Counted from the first letter of the stretch, positions 7,951-16,085 are shown. The stretch: 23,427 nt of DNA from JBBSHS01 sp038232515 (GCA_038232515.1 JBBSHS010000040.1:1-23427); one strand, 5' to 3'. The notes: generated by a model not told the origin, from the letters alone. Numbers and translations: made by a program.

Positions 7951-8802
7951 ATGGGGCTCCGACCGAAGGCCAGGGCTGCGGCGGCATGCGTGGTATTCGG
8001 CGGCGCGTTGTTGGCCACGGGCTGCGCCCCGGGCAAGGGGCACCATGCAGCCAAGGCGACGGGTCACGTCGACAGCCAGACCCAGAAGATCGATGCCCAA
8101 CTGAAGGCGTCCCGGGCCGTCACCTACAAGGCGACGTACCAGGCCACCACGGCCGACGCCAAGCTGAAGGGCGACCCGGTCGTCTATGAGCAGAAGCCCC
8201 CCAAGAGCGCCTACAAGGGAAGCGGCTTCACGTACATCGACGACGGCCAGAACGCGGTCAACTGCTCTCAGGGTCTCGACCCTTCCCGGCCCGACGCCAT
8301 TGGGTGCGTGTCGACCCCGGGAGGCGGGGGCAGCCAGGCCCCGGGCGGGAACCTGTTCCGGTTCAACACCGACGCCGTCCTCGGTGGCTTCGAGGCGCTC
8401 GCCGCCAGCCCGACCGTCTCCGTCAGCCACGTCGGCAGGCAGGTCGCCGGCCAGTCCACCGACTGCGCCCAGCTGAGCGACAGCCCCGGCGGCACTCAGC
8501 CGCGCTTCGAGGTCTGCACCACGTCGGAGGGCATCCTTGGCTACTACGACGACGGCCGCGGTGACGTGTTCTCGCTGACCGACATCACGAAATACGTGCT
8601 CGACGGCGACTTCACGCCGCCGTCCCCACCCCTCAGCCAGGAGGAGCTGCAGCAGCGGATGGTCGAGCAGGCCACTTCGACGACGTCGACGACCTCGACG
8701 ACGTCGACGAACTCCAAGAGCAGGCAGCCCACGACGTCGTCCACCATCATCCGGTCACACCGCGGCGTGCCTGCGCCCACCACCACCACCACCGGCACCT
8801 GA
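7951..8802 (+). CDS. Lipoprotein of unknown function with Thr/Ser-rich C-terminal tail
   Basis: I do not recognise a family with certainty. The 283-residue product has a basic N-terminus (MGLRPKAR), a hydrophobic stretch and a lipobox ending in Cys25 (LLATGC), so it should be exported and lipid-anchored. The mature domain (about residues 40-215) contains YKATYQ, then a VNCSQG segment and later TDCAQL and FEVCTTSEG cysteines. This pattern of an AVTYKATYQ-like strand with paired cysteines is reminiscent of LppX/LolA-type lipid-carrier folds, but that is only an impression. The last 50 or so residues are low complexity (STTSTTSTTSTNS, then TTTTTGT), encoded by ACGTCGACG-like repeats. ATG 7951 was chosen over the upstream open frame (7900) because it begins the signal peptide and is preceded by TACTTT. 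Gene neighbours glyS and ppdK offer no clue to function. Confidence 0.75.
   Translation: MGLRPKARAAAACVVFGGALLATGCAPGKGHHAAKATGHVDSQTQKIDAQLKASRAVTYKATYQATTADAKLKGDPVVYEQKPPKSAYKGSGFTYIDDGQNAVNCSQGLDPSRPDAIGCVSTPGGGGSQAPGGNLFRFNTDAVLGGFEALAASPTVSVSHVGRQVAGQSTDCAQLSDSPGGTQPRFEVCTTSEGILGYYDDGRGDVFSLTDITKYVLDGDFTPPSPPLSQEELQQRMVEQATSTTSTTSTTSTNSKSRQPTTSSTIIRSHRGVPAPTTTTTGT
8675..8712 (+). repeat. Short ACGTCGACG-like repeats coding for the Thr/Ser tail
   Basis: Imperfect 9-base repeats encode STT units near the C-terminus of the lipoprotein. Length here is likely to vary among strains. Confidence 0.55.
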
Positions 8803-8838
8803 CCCCCGTACCGGCCCTGCCCCCGGCCCTAGGCTCGG

Positions 8839-8862
8839 CCTCAGACGACCCCTCAGACGACC
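8839..8862 (+). repeat. 12-bp tandem duplication in the ppdK leader
   Basis: CCTCAGACGACC occurs twice in a row (8839-8850, 8851-8862), between a possible -10 (TAGGCT, 8830-8835) and the ribosome binding site of ppdK. It would lengthen the 5' untranslated region. Confidence 0.8.
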
Positions 8863-8872
8863 CCGTTGCAGC

Positions 8873-8877
8873 CAGGA
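8873..8877 (+). promoter_or_regulatory. Ribosome binding site of ppdK
   Basis: AGGAG about 6 bases before GTG 8884. It decides the start over an in-frame TTG at 8866, and shows that ppdK, unlike several neighbours, is translated from a leadered message. Confidence 0.6.
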
Positions 8878-8883
8878 GATCCG

Positions 8884-11538
8884 GTGCCCTACGTGTACGA
8901 CTTCGACCATGCGCACGACCGCCCGCCCATGGAGATGAAGGACCTCCTGGGCGGCAAGGGCGCCAACCTGGCGGAGATGACGTCGGTGCTGAAGCTGCCG
9001 GTGCCGCCGGGCTTCACCATCACCACCGACGCCTGCCGGGCCCACATGGCCGCCGGATGGCCCGACGGGCTGAGCGACGAGGTGGCCCAGCACCTGGCCC
9101 GGCTCGAAGAGCTCATGGGACGAAAGCTCGGCGCCGCCGCCGACCCCCTGCTGGTCAGCGTCCGCTCGGGAGCCAGGTTCTCCATGCCGGGGATGATGGA
9201 CACCGTTCTGAACCTCGGCCTCAACGACGAGTCCGTCGACGGCCTGGCCGAGGGCACCGACGAGCGCTTCGCCTGGGACTCGTACCGCCGGTTCGTGGCC
9301 ATGTACGGCCGCATCGTGCTGGGCGTCGACGGCCAGGTCTTCGATGGCCCTTTGGAGAAGGCCAGGGAGAAGGCCGGCGTGGACACCGACGCCGGCCTAT
9401 CCGCCGACGTCGTGCGCCAACTGGTGGCCGGGTACAAAGAGGTGGTCCAGATCGAGACCGGCCGGCCGTTCCCCCAGTCGCCGCTCGACCAGTTGCGGGG
9501 CGCCATAGAAGCCGTGTTCCAGTCGTGGGACGGCAAGCGGGCCCGCGACTACCGGGTGCGTGAGCGCATCGCCCACGACCTCGGCACCGCCGTCAACGTG
9601 CAGGCCATGGTGTTCGGCAACCGCGACGAGAACTCGGGCACGGGCGTCGGGTTCACCCGCGACGCGGCCACCGGCGCCCAGGGTGCCTACGGCGACTTCC
9701 TGGTCAACGCCCAGGGCGAGGACGTGGTAGCCGGCACCCGCAGGACCGAGCCGCTGTCGGCCCTGCACGATCGCTTCCCCTCCATCCACGACGAGGTGAT
9801 GGACATCTTCGACCGACTCGAGCGGCACTACCGGGACATGTGTGACACCGAGTTCACCATCGAGCAGGGCCGGCTGTGGATGCTCCAGACCCGCGTGGGC
9901 AAGCGCACCGGGGCGGCGGCGCTGAAGATGGCCGTGGACATGGTCACCGACGACCACATCCAGCTGTCGCACGCCGAGGCCGTGCAGCGCATCACCGGCG
10001 ACCACCTCGACCAGGTGCTCCACCCCCAGTTCGCCCGCCAGCCCACCGACGTCCTGGCCCGTGGCCTGGCCGCGTCGCCAGGGGCGGCCGTGGGCAAGGC
10101 CTACTTCACCGCCGACGACGCCGCCGAGGCCGCCGGCCGGGGAGAGAAGGTCGTCCTGGTCCGCCAGGAGACGTCGCCCGAGGACGTCCACGGGATGATC
10201 GTGGCTGAGGGCATCCTCACCAGCCGTGGCGGCCTGGTGTCGCACGCCGCCGTGGTGGCGCGGGGCTGGGGCAAGCCGGCCGTGGTCGGAGCCGAGTCGG
10301 TGCGCATCACCGCCAAGAGCTTCACCGTCCGCGGCGTGACCGTGAGCGAGGGCGACGTCATCTCCCTCGACGGCGCCGCCGGCGTGGTCGTGCAGGGCGC
10401 CGTCGAGCTCTCCTCGGCCCAGCCGCCCGAGGAGTTCCAGACCATCCTGGGCTGGGCCGACGAGATCCGTGAGGGCCATCTCAAGGTGCGGGCCAACGCC
10501 GACACCGGCCCGGATTCGGCCAACGCCCGCCGGTTTGGAGCGGAGGGCATCGGGCTGTGCCGCACCGAGCACATGTTCCTGGCCGAGGACCGGCTGCCGG
10601 TCGTGCGCCGCATGATCCTGGCGTCGACGCAAGCCGAGGAGACGGTGGCCCTCGAGGAGCTGCGCCAGGTCCAGAAGGCCGACTTCATCGAGATCCTCGA
10701 GGCCATGGACTCACTGCCGGTGTGCGTCCGGCTGCTCGACCCGCCGCTGCACGAGTTCCTGCCGTCGGTGGAGGAGATGGCGGTCAAGGAGGCCACCACC
10801 GGCCTCAGCGACGACGAGCGCAAGCTGTACGACGCGGCCCGGGAATGGGAGGAGACCAATCCCATGCTCGGCACCCGCGGCGTACGTCTGGGCGTGGTGA
10901 AGCCCGGGCTTTACGCCATGCAGGTGCGGGCTCTTCTGGAAGCGGCCGCCGAGCGCACGCAGGCCGGCGGCACGCCCGTCGTCGAGGTGATGATCCCGCT
11001 CACCGTCTCCCGTGAGGAACTGGCCCTGGCCCGCAGTTGGGCCGAAGAGGCGGTCACAGAGGCGAACCGGTCGGCGGCCAAGCCCATCCAGGTGTCGATA
11101 GGGACGATGATCGAGACCCCTCGGGCCGCCATCCGGGCCGACGAGATCGCCGAGGTGGCCGACTTCTTCAGCTTCGGCACCAACGACCTGACGCAGATGA
11201 CGTTCGGGTTCAGCCGCGACGACGTCGAGGGCCGGATGATGAGCACGTACCTGGACCAGGGCCTGCTGAAGCGCAACCCGTTCGAGACCATCGACCAGTC
11301 CGGCGTGGGCGAGCTGGTGAGGCTGGGCACCCGCCGGGGGCGGATGACTAAGCCGAAGCTCAAGGTGGGTGTTTGTGGCGAGCACGGCGGGGATCCCGAG
11401 TCGATCCAGCTGTTCTTCGACGCCGGGCTCGACTACGTGTCGTGCTCACCCTTCCGCATCCCCATCGCCCGCCTCGCCGCCGCCCAGTCGGTGCTCGCCC
11501 ACCGGGGGCCCGACGACCACAGCGACTGGTCGGTGTAG
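8884..11538 (+). CDS. ppdK: Pyruvate, phosphate dikinase
   Basis: It interconverts pyruvate + ATP + Pi with PEP + AMP + PPi. The 884-residue product has the N-terminal ATP-grasp domain (LLGGKGANLAEMT, then VRSGARFSMPGMMDTVLNLG), the swivelling phosphohistidine domain and the C-terminal PEP/pyruvate TIM barrel. The barrel contains RTEHMF, GTNDLTQMTFGFSRDD, CGEHGGDP and the proton-donor Cys854 in YVSCSPFRIPIARLAAAQ. The phosphorylated His is H454 in SRGGLVSHAAVVARGWGKP. In most PPDKs the residue two before it is Thr, the target of the ADP-dependent regulatory kinase; here it is Val452. All other hallmarks are intact and the length is normal. It ends 43 bases from the convergent B12-binding regulator gene. 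Confidence 0.97.
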   Translation: MPYVYDFDHAHDRPPMEMKDLLGGKGANLAEMTSVLKLPVPPGFTITTDACRAHMAAGWPDGLSDEVAQHLARLEELMGRKLGAAADPLLVSVRSGARFSMPGMMDTVLNLGLNDESVDGLAEGTDERFAWDSYRRFVAMYGRIVLGVDGQVFDGPLEKAREKAGVDTDAGLSADVVRQLVAGYKEVVQIETGRPFPQSPLDQLRGAIEAVFQSWDGKRARDYRVRERIAHDLGTAVNVQAMVFGNRDENSGTGVGFTRDAATGAQGAYGDFLVNAQGEDVVAGTRRTEPLSALHDRFPSIHDEVMDIFDRLERHYRDMCDTEFTIEQGRLWMLQTRVGKRTGAAALKMAVDMVTDDHIQLSHAEAVQRITGDHLDQVLHPQFARQPTDVLARGLAASPGAAVGKAYFTADDAAEAAGRGEKVVLVRQETSPEDVHGMIVAEGILTSRGGLVSHAAVVARGWGKPAVVGAESVRITAKSFTVRGVTVSEGDVISLDGAAGVVVQGAVELSSAQPPEEFQTILGWADEIREGHLKVRANADTGPDSANARRFGAEGIGLCRTEHMFLAEDRLPVVRRMILASTQAEETVALEELRQVQKADFIEILEAMDSLPVCVRLLDPPLHEFLPSVEEMAVKEATTGLSDDERKLYDAAREWEETNPMLGTRGVRLGVVKPGLYAMQVRALLEAAAERTQAGGTPVVEVMIPLTVSREELALARSWAEEAVTEANRSAAKPIQVSIGTMIETPRAAIRADEIAEVADFFSFGTNDLTQMTFGFSRDDVEGRMMSTYLDQGLLKRNPFETIDQSGVGELVRLGTRRGRMTKPKLKVGVCGEHGGDPESIQLFFDAGLDYVSCSPFRIPIARLAAAQSVLAHRGPDDHSDWSV

Positions 11539-11558
11539 CGAGGGCCGTCGCACCCGGT

Positions 11559-11594
11559 CCACGGCCGCCGACCACCGCCGTCTACGGGCCGTGG
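11559..11594. terminator. Possible bidirectional terminator after ppdK
   Basis: CCACGGCC (11559-11566) and GGCCGTGG (11587-11594) form an 8-bp stem with a 20-base loop between the convergent ppdK and regulator genes. It overlaps the regulator's last codons and lacks a T-tract. Confidence 0.35.
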
Positions 11595-12412
11595 CGGCCC
11601 CGGAATGGTTCGACCGCCACATCAGACAGCGCCGGCCCGGCGCCCAGGCCCTGCCTCTGTCGGCTCGTGCGGGCGCGTTGGAGGAGGTCGCGCAGGCTCA
11701 GACTGGGGCCCCCCAGCAGCATCCTCACGCCTGCCTGCTCCCCGGCCTGGCGGGTGGCTTCGGCGGCCGTGCCCGGCCGGGGGTAGGTGATGGACAGCAC
11801 CACGAGGTCGGCGCCGACGCTGTCCGCCAGGGCCAACAGGTCTGCGGCCGGTACCTCCGTGCCGAGGTGGTGCACCCTCCAGCGGTCGGCCCGCAGGCAG
11901 AGCGAGGCCATGGCCGCAGGAAGGGCATGCGACTCTCCAAGTGGTGTGCAGACCACGGCGACGCCCCGCGGCCGTCCTCTCGGGTGGATGGTGAGGCGGG
12001 CCACCAACCGTTCGCAGATGGCCGTCGCCCGGTGCTCCTCGGCGATGGAGAGCCGGCCGTCCGCCCACTCCTCACCGCAGGTGCGCAGGGCCGGCGCCAG
12101 GAGCTCCTCGCACAGGGTCACCGTGTCGATGCCACCCTCCTGCAGGCGCTCGATCAACCGCCGGGCAGGCAGGTCCTCTCCCGCCACCAACAGATCGTGC
12201 AGCCGACGGGACTGCGCCCGCCAGCTGCGTACCTGCACGGCCCGTGGCGGCCCCGAGGGCCTGGAACGGAGTGCTCGCAACTGGTCGACCACCTCGGTCT
12301 GGATGTCGTACGAGTTGCCCACCCGGGTGGCGGCCAGCGACCCGTCACGCACCCAGCGGTAGGCGGTCTGATAGTGGACGCCGAGCCGATCGGACGCCGC
12401 CTTCAGGTCCAC
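11582..12412 (-). CDS. HTH regulator with cobalamin-binding domain (CarH/LitR-like sensor)
   Basis: This is a 276-residue putative transcription factor. Residues 1-38 form a helix-turn-helix (AASDRLGVHYQTAYRWVRDG, then SLAATRVGNSYDI), closer to an excisionase-type HTH than to a full MerR domain. Residues 64-140 form the four-helix cap of B12-binding proteins, and 145-250 the Rossmann-like B12 domain. In the cap, W116 is followed after nine residues by E126-H127, the W-x9-EH signature of B12 photoreceptors. E160-S-H162 sits 34 residues later, as E-x-H does in Thermus CarH from memory. The usual Gly after E-x-H is Pro here, and the residue after W116 is Ala, not the His that binds cobalt after light exposure in CarH. 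GTG 12412 is preceded by TATGTT. The open frame upstream to 12646 runs into dnaG and is rejected. It is divergent from dnaG. Confidence 0.8.
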   Translation of the reverse strand: MDLKAASDRLGVHYQTAYRWVRDGSLAATRVGNSYDIQTEVVDQLRALRSRPSGPPRAVQVRSWRAQSRRLHDLLVAGEDLPARRLIERLQEGGIDTVTLCEELLAPALRTCGEEWADGRLSIAEEHRATAICERLVARLTIHPRGRPRGVAVVCTPLGESHALPAAMASLCLRADRWRVHHLGTEVPAADLLALADSVGADLVVLSITYPRPGTAAEATRQAGEQAGVRMLLGGPSLSLRDLLQRARTSRQRQGLGAGPALSDVAVEPFRGRHGP

Positions 12413-12418
12413 CGGGCC

Positions 12419-12424
12419 AACATA
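12419..12424 (-). promoter_or_regulatory. Putative -10 of a leaderless promoter for the B12-type regulator
   Basis: TATGTT on the minus strand, 6 bases before GTG 12412. Confidence 0.45.
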
Positions 12425-12479
12425 GCCACGCTCGACATCGATTCGACCGGGCGGCGTCGCCCGCCGGCCGGACAGCCGG

Positions 12480-12485
12480 TACGTT
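12480..12485 (+). promoter_or_regulatory. Putative -10 of a leaderless promoter for dnaG
   Basis: TACGTT followed by 9 bases and the ATG at 12495. The two divergent -10 boxes (this and 12419-12424) are about 55 bases apart, so the regulator could influence both genes. Confidence 0.45.
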
Positions 12486-12494
12486 GCCCAGTGC

Positions 12495-14258
12495 ATGGCC
12501 ATCCCCGATGAGGATGTCGCCCGCGTTCGAACGACGACGGACATGCTCGCCGTGCTCGGTGAGCACGTGGGGCTGAAGCGCGTCGGCACCCGTTGGGTCG
12601 GCCTGTGCCCCTTCCACACCGAAAAGACGCCCTCTTTCTCGGTCAACCCGCAGTTGGGCTTCTACCGGTGCTTCGGCTGCGGTTCGTCCGGTGACGTCAT
12701 CACGTTCGTGCGTGAGACCGAGCATCTGAGCTTCGTGGAGGCGGTGGAGAAGCTGGCCGCCCGGGTCGGTATCGCCCTGCAGGCCGACGACCCGGACGCC
12801 ACCGCCCGGCGCCACCGGCGAGCCCAGCTGGCCGACGCCATGGCCAGGGCCGTCGCCTGGTACCACGAGCGGTTGCTGTCGACCGCCGACGCGGCCCCGG
12901 CCCGGGCTTACCTGCGGGCCGATAGGGGGTACGACGGCGAGATCGTGCGCCGCTACCGGCTGGGTTGGGCGCCCGCCGGTTGGGACGTCCTGGCTCGGGC
13001 CCTGCGGCTGCCCGACCACGTCCTGCGCGACACCGGTCTGGGCTTCGTCAACCGCGGCGGACGCCAGACCGACGCCTTCCGGGCCCGGGTGCTGTTCCCG
13101 ATCTTCGACCACACCGGGATGGCGGTGGCCATCGGCGGCCGCATCCTGCCGGGAGAGGACGGGCCCAAGTACAAGAACTCGAGCGAGACGTCCCTGTACC
13201 GCAAGAGCGAGGTGTTGTACGGCCTCAACTGGGCCAAGGACGAGATCGTGCGCAGCGGCCAGGCGGTGGTGTGCGAGGGCTACACCGACGTCATCGCCTT
13301 GCGCGAGTCGGGAGTGGCCACGGCCGTGGCCACCTGCGGCACGGCCGTGACCGAGGACCACATCCGCCGGCTCAAGAACTTCGGCGCAGCCAAGCTGGTG
13401 CTCGGCTACGACGCCGACAGCGCCGGACAGGGCGCGGCCGAGCGGTTCTACGCCTGGGAGGCGAAGCACCAGATCGACATCTCTGTGGCTGCCCTGCCCA
13501 GTGGGACGGACCCGGCCGACGTGGGCCGGCGAGATCCGTCCGCACTGGTGGCGGCCGTCAGCGGTGCCCGGCCCTTCTTGAGCTTCCGGCTCGAACGGCT
13601 GTGGCCCACCTGCGATCTGCGTACCCCCGAAGGGCGGGCCCGAGCCGCCGAAGCGGCCATGGCCATCATCAACGAGCATCCCAGCCAGCTCGTGCGCGAC
13701 CGGTACATCATGCAGGTGTCCGGCTTCACCGGGGCCGAGCCGGACGTCCTGCGCCGGAACAGGGCTGGCGGCGGTCGCATCCGCGTGACGGCCCGACCCA
13801 CCAACCAGCGCAAGGACCTGCGGGGCGACGAGGTGGAGGCGCTGTGGCTTGCCATCCATCACCCCGAGCTGGTGGCCGACCGACTGGAGGCCGCCCTGTT
13901 CACCGACGAGGTGGCATTGAGCGCCTTCCTGGCGTTGGCCTCGTCCGACAGCTTTGCCCACGCAGTGGAGCGGGCCGACGCCGACGCCGCCGAACTGTTG
14001 ACCCGGCTGGCCGTCGAGGACCACACCGGCAGCGACGCCGACCACGTCCTTGTGACCCTGGCCCAGCAGGCCGGCATCCGGCTGCGGGCCAAGCTGTTCC
14101 ACATTGCCTCCATCGGCTACGAGGAGGCAATGGGGGTCAACGAGCAGCTCCGCACACTTCAGGGTCTCCTGGCTCAACTGCAGGGCGATGGCCCCCGCGT
14201 CGATTCCTCGATGGCGTTGGTAGCCTTCGTGGTGCGTTCGGCCGAGGAGGGAGTATGA
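12495..14258 (+). CDS. dnaG: DNA primase
   Basis: It makes RNA primers for replication. The 587-residue product starts with the CHC2 zinc-binding domain, with ligands C38, H41, C59 and C62 (LCPFH ... YRCFGCG). The RNA polymerase core and Toprim fold follow, with E261 in VCEGYTDVIALRESG and D306/D308 in LGYDADSAGQGAAERF. Next comes a C-terminal helicase-binding region of normal size. The family motif KYKNSSET is present (residues 225-232). ATG 12495 fits homologues and is preceded by TACGTT. Its last codon overlaps the start of rpoD (ATGA at 14255-14258), so the two are translationally coupled in the classical dnaG-rpoD order. Confidence 0.97.
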   Translation: MAIPDEDVARVRTTTDMLAVLGEHVGLKRVGTRWVGLCPFHTEKTPSFSVNPQLGFYRCFGCGSSGDVITFVRETEHLSFVEAVEKLAARVGIALQADDPDATARRHRRAQLADAMARAVAWYHERLLSTADAAPARAYLRADRGYDGEIVRRYRLGWAPAGWDVLARALRLPDHVLRDTGLGFVNRGGRQTDAFRARVLFPIFDHTGMAVAIGGRILPGEDGPKYKNSSETSLYRKSEVLYGLNWAKDEIVRSGQAVVCEGYTDVIALRESGVATAVATCGTAVTEDHIRRLKNFGAAKLVLGYDADSAGQGAAERFYAWEAKHQIDISVAALPSGTDPADVGRRDPSALVAAVSGARPFLSFRLERLWPTCDLRTPEGRARAAEAAMAIINEHPSQLVRDRYIMQVSGFTGAEPDVLRRNRAGGGRIRVTARPTNQRKDLRGDEVEALWLAIHHPELVADRLEAALFTDEVALSAFLALASSDSFAHAVERADADAAELLTRLAVEDHTGSDADHVLVTLAQQAGIRLRAKLFHIASIGYEEAMGVNEQLRTLQGLLAQLQGDGPRVDSSMALVAFVVRSAEEGV

Positions 14259-15553
14259 GCATGGGTGCGGTCGAGCACCCGAAGCCGGAGGTCCCCATCG
14301 ACCTCCTGGCGCCCCTCCTGGTCAAGGGCCGGGCCAAGGGCTCGGTGGGTGAGGACGAGGTCATCGAGGTCCTCAAAGACGTCGAGATCTCGCTTCCCCT
14401 CATCGATGCCGTGCGGGCCCGTATCGAGGCTGAGGGCATCGCCATAGAGGAGACCGACCTTGAGGGCGACGAGCCGATCGCCGGGGAGCACGCCGCTGTG
14501 GTCGTGGTCGCGCCCGTCCCGGTCGAAGCGCAGGCCGGGCTCAGGGCCAGGGCACCCGGGGCCCGGCGACAGAGGGCCAAGCGCCACACCGGCGATGACG
14601 ACGACCGCCTCGTCGGCACCGGGGCCGACCCGGTGCACATGTACCTGGGCGAGATCGGCAAGGTCCCGCTGCTCACCTCAGGCCAGGAGGTCGACCTGGC
14701 CCAGCGCATCGAGCGGGGGATCCATGCCGCCACCGAGATCGCCGAGCTCGAGCGGGTGCAGGGTTCGCTGTCCGCCGTCCCCGTCGATTTCCTGAGCAGG
14801 AAGGAGGTCCTGGTCGTCGACGGCCTCAAGGCCAAGGAGCAGTTGATCCAGGCCAACCTGCGCCTGGTCGTCTCCATCGCCAAGCGCTACCGGCACCGCA
14901 ACCTGCTCTTCCTGGACCTCATCCAGGAAGGCAACCTGGGCCTCATCCGGGCCGTCGACAAGTTCGACTACACCCGGGGCTTCAAGTTCTCGACGTACGC
15001 CACCTGGTGGATTCGCCAGGCCATCACCCGTGCCATCGCCGATCAGGCCCGCACCATCCGCATCCCCGTCCACATGGTCGAGACCATCAACAAGGTGATG
15101 AAGGTGCAGCGGCAGATGCTCCAGGACATCGGTCGTGAGCCGACCATCGAGGAGCTGGCTGAGAAGGTGGAAATGACGCCCGAGCGGTGCCGGGAGATCA
15201 TCCGCCTCAACCAGGACACCATCAGCCTTGAACAGCCCATGGGCGGCGAGGACGATTTCTCGCTGGGCGACGTGATCGAGGACCAAGGGGCAGTGACGCC
15301 GGCCGACGCCGCCGCCCGCACATTGCTCAACGAGGCGGTCAAGACGGCGCTGTCGCAGCTCTCGGAGCGTGAGCAGATGGTGGTGCGGCTCCGCTTCGGC
15401 CTGGACGACGGTCAGATGCGGACGCTCGAGGAGGTCGGACGGGAGTTCGGCGTGACCCGCGAACGGGTCCGCCAGATCGAGGCGAAGACGCTGGCCAAGC
15501 TTCGCCATCCCATCCGTAGCCAGCCCCTGAAGGAGTTCCTGGAGGAGGAGTGA
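14255..15553 (+). CDS. rpoD: RNA polymerase primary sigma factor
   Basis: This is the housekeeping sigma-70 factor that directs RNA polymerase to most promoters. The 432-residue product has a short acidic N-terminal region 1.1 (residues 1-110, with a basic ARRQRAKRH patch) and region 1.2 (DPVHMYLGEIGKVPLL). Region 2 is 195-280, including NLRLVVSIAKRYRHRNL, the -10 reading helix GFKFSTYATWWIRQAITRAI, and RTIRIPVHMVE. Region 3 follows, and region 4 ends with LEEVGREFGVTRERVRQIEA, the -35 helix. ATG 14255 overlaps the dnaG stop and has the strong site GAGGAGGGAG just before it. A second ATG at 14261 is possible. The frame is open far upstream, but that part is antisense-quality sequence inside dnaG. 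Confidence 0.97.
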   Translation: MSMGAVEHPKPEVPIDLLAPLLVKGRAKGSVGEDEVIEVLKDVEISLPLIDAVRARIEAEGIAIEETDLEGDEPIAGEHAAVVVVAPVPVEAQAGLRARAPGARRQRAKRHTGDDDDRLVGTGADPVHMYLGEIGKVPLLTSGQEVDLAQRIERGIHAATEIAELERVQGSLSAVPVDFLSRKEVLVVDGLKAKEQLIQANLRLVVSIAKRYRHRNLLFLDLIQEGNLGLIRAVDKFDYTRGFKFSTYATWWIRQAITRAIADQARTIRIPVHMVETINKVMKVQRQMLQDIGREPTIEELAEKVEMTPERCREIIRLNQDTISLEQPMGGEDDFSLGDVIEDQGAVTPADAAARTLLNEAVKTALSQLSEREQMVVRLRFGLDDGQMRTLEEVGREFGVTRERVRQIEAKTLAKLRHPIRSQPLKEFLEEE

Positions 15554-15560
15554 CCTTCGG

Positions 15561-15585
15561 GCCGGTCGGCTCTCAGGCGACCGGC
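15561..15585. terminator. Possible bidirectional terminator between rpoD and the YtxH-like gene
   Basis: GCCGGTCG (15561-15568) and CGACCGGC (15578-15585) form a perfect 8-bp GC-rich stem with a 9-base loop, between two convergent stop codons. The YtxH-like gene's stop lies in the loop. No T-tract follows on either strand. Confidence 0.45.
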
Positions 15586-15863
15586 GCCTCGCCGAACTCG
15601 TGACCGCCGTCGCCGTCGTTGCCCTGAGCGCTGGCGTTGCCGTTGCCGTTGCCGTTGCCGATTCGTCCGTCGACGACGTCTTTCACCCGCTCGACGCCGA
15701 GGGCCACGGCCGCCTCTGTCTTGTCGGTCACCATCTGTACGGTGTCGTACCGCTGCAGCTTCTGGATGGCTTCCTGGATCTGCTCGTACCGCTCACGACC
15801 GGCCTTGGCGCCGAGGTAGTAGCCGGTTGCGAAGCCGATGACCAATCCCGCTCGGAATCTCAT
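15573..15863 (-). CDS. YtxH-like small membrane-associated protein
   Basis: This 96-residue protein has a single N-terminal hydrophobic segment with glycine packing (FRAGLVIGFATGYYLGAKAG), followed by RERYEQIQEAIQKL and a charged helix. This is the pattern of YtxH-domain proteins, small envelope proteins of unclear role that are sometimes stress-linked. The C-terminus is Gly/Asn/Asp-rich (GNGNGNGN), coded by a run of four GTTGCC hexamers on the plus strand. ATG 15863 is preceded by TAGAAC at 6 bases and no Shine-Dalgarno sequence. It is convergent with rpoD. Confidence 0.75.
   Translation of the reverse strand: MRFRAGLVIGFATGYYLGAKAGRERYEQIQEAIQKLQRYDTVQMVTDKTEAAVALGVERVKDVVDGRIGNGNGNGNASAQGNDGDGGHEFGEAPVA
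15636..15659. repeat. Four GTTGCC hexamer repeats
   Basis: A simple-sequence run inside the YtxH-like gene that codes for alternating Gly-Asn. Changes in copy number would keep the frame. Confidence 0.8.
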
Positions 15864-15869
15864 GGGCAG

Positions 15870-15875
15870 GTTCTA
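15870..15875 (-). promoter_or_regulatory. Putative -10 of a leaderless promoter for the YtxH-like gene
   Basis: TAGAAC on the minus strand, 6 bases before ATG 15863. Confidence 0.35.
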
Positions 15876-15982
15876 CCCATCTTCGGTGTGGCTCTCCCCT
15901 CGTCGACAAGTGCAGCGGGGGAGGCGGTCCGTGCGGACGGGGAGGGGGCCGGAAGAGGCCTGCTAGCTTCGGCGCCGTCGTT

Positions 15983-16058
15983 TCCGGGGTAGCTCAATCG
16001 GCAGAGCATCTGACTGTTAATCAGAGGGTTCAGGGTTCGAGTCCCTGCCCCGGAGCCA
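15983..16058 (+). tRNA. tRNA-Asn (anticodon GTT)
   Basis: A complete cloverleaf. The acceptor stem TCCGGGG (15983-15989) pairs with CCCCGGA (16048-16054), the discriminator is G16055, and the 3' CCA is encoded (16056-16058). The D arm contains AGCTCAATCGGCAGAGC. The anticodon stem CTGAC/GTCAG-type arms flank GTT at 16016-16018, at position 34-36. The T arm is CAGGGTTCGAGTCCCTG. Confidence 0.96.
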
Positions 16059-16085
16059 CAGGGTGGGAGCTGGCAGCCGACCCCA

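Noticed and set aside
9397..10632. 411-codon minus-strand open frame
   Set aside because: It is the shadow of ppdK on the other strand.
8884..11538. Possibility that ppdK is phosphoenolpyruvate synthase
   Set aside because: The domain order, the VRSGARFSMPGMMDTVLNLG segment and the length of 884 residues are those of PPDK.
12345..14177. 610-codon minus-strand open frame
   Set aside because: It lies antisense to dnaG. Its composition is Gly/Val/His-rich shadow coding without motifs.
12965..14254. Upstream extension of the rpoD frame (430 codons)
   Set aside because: It overlaps dnaG in another frame and is Arg/Pro-rich noise. The ATG at 14255 with a strong ribosome binding site is the real start.
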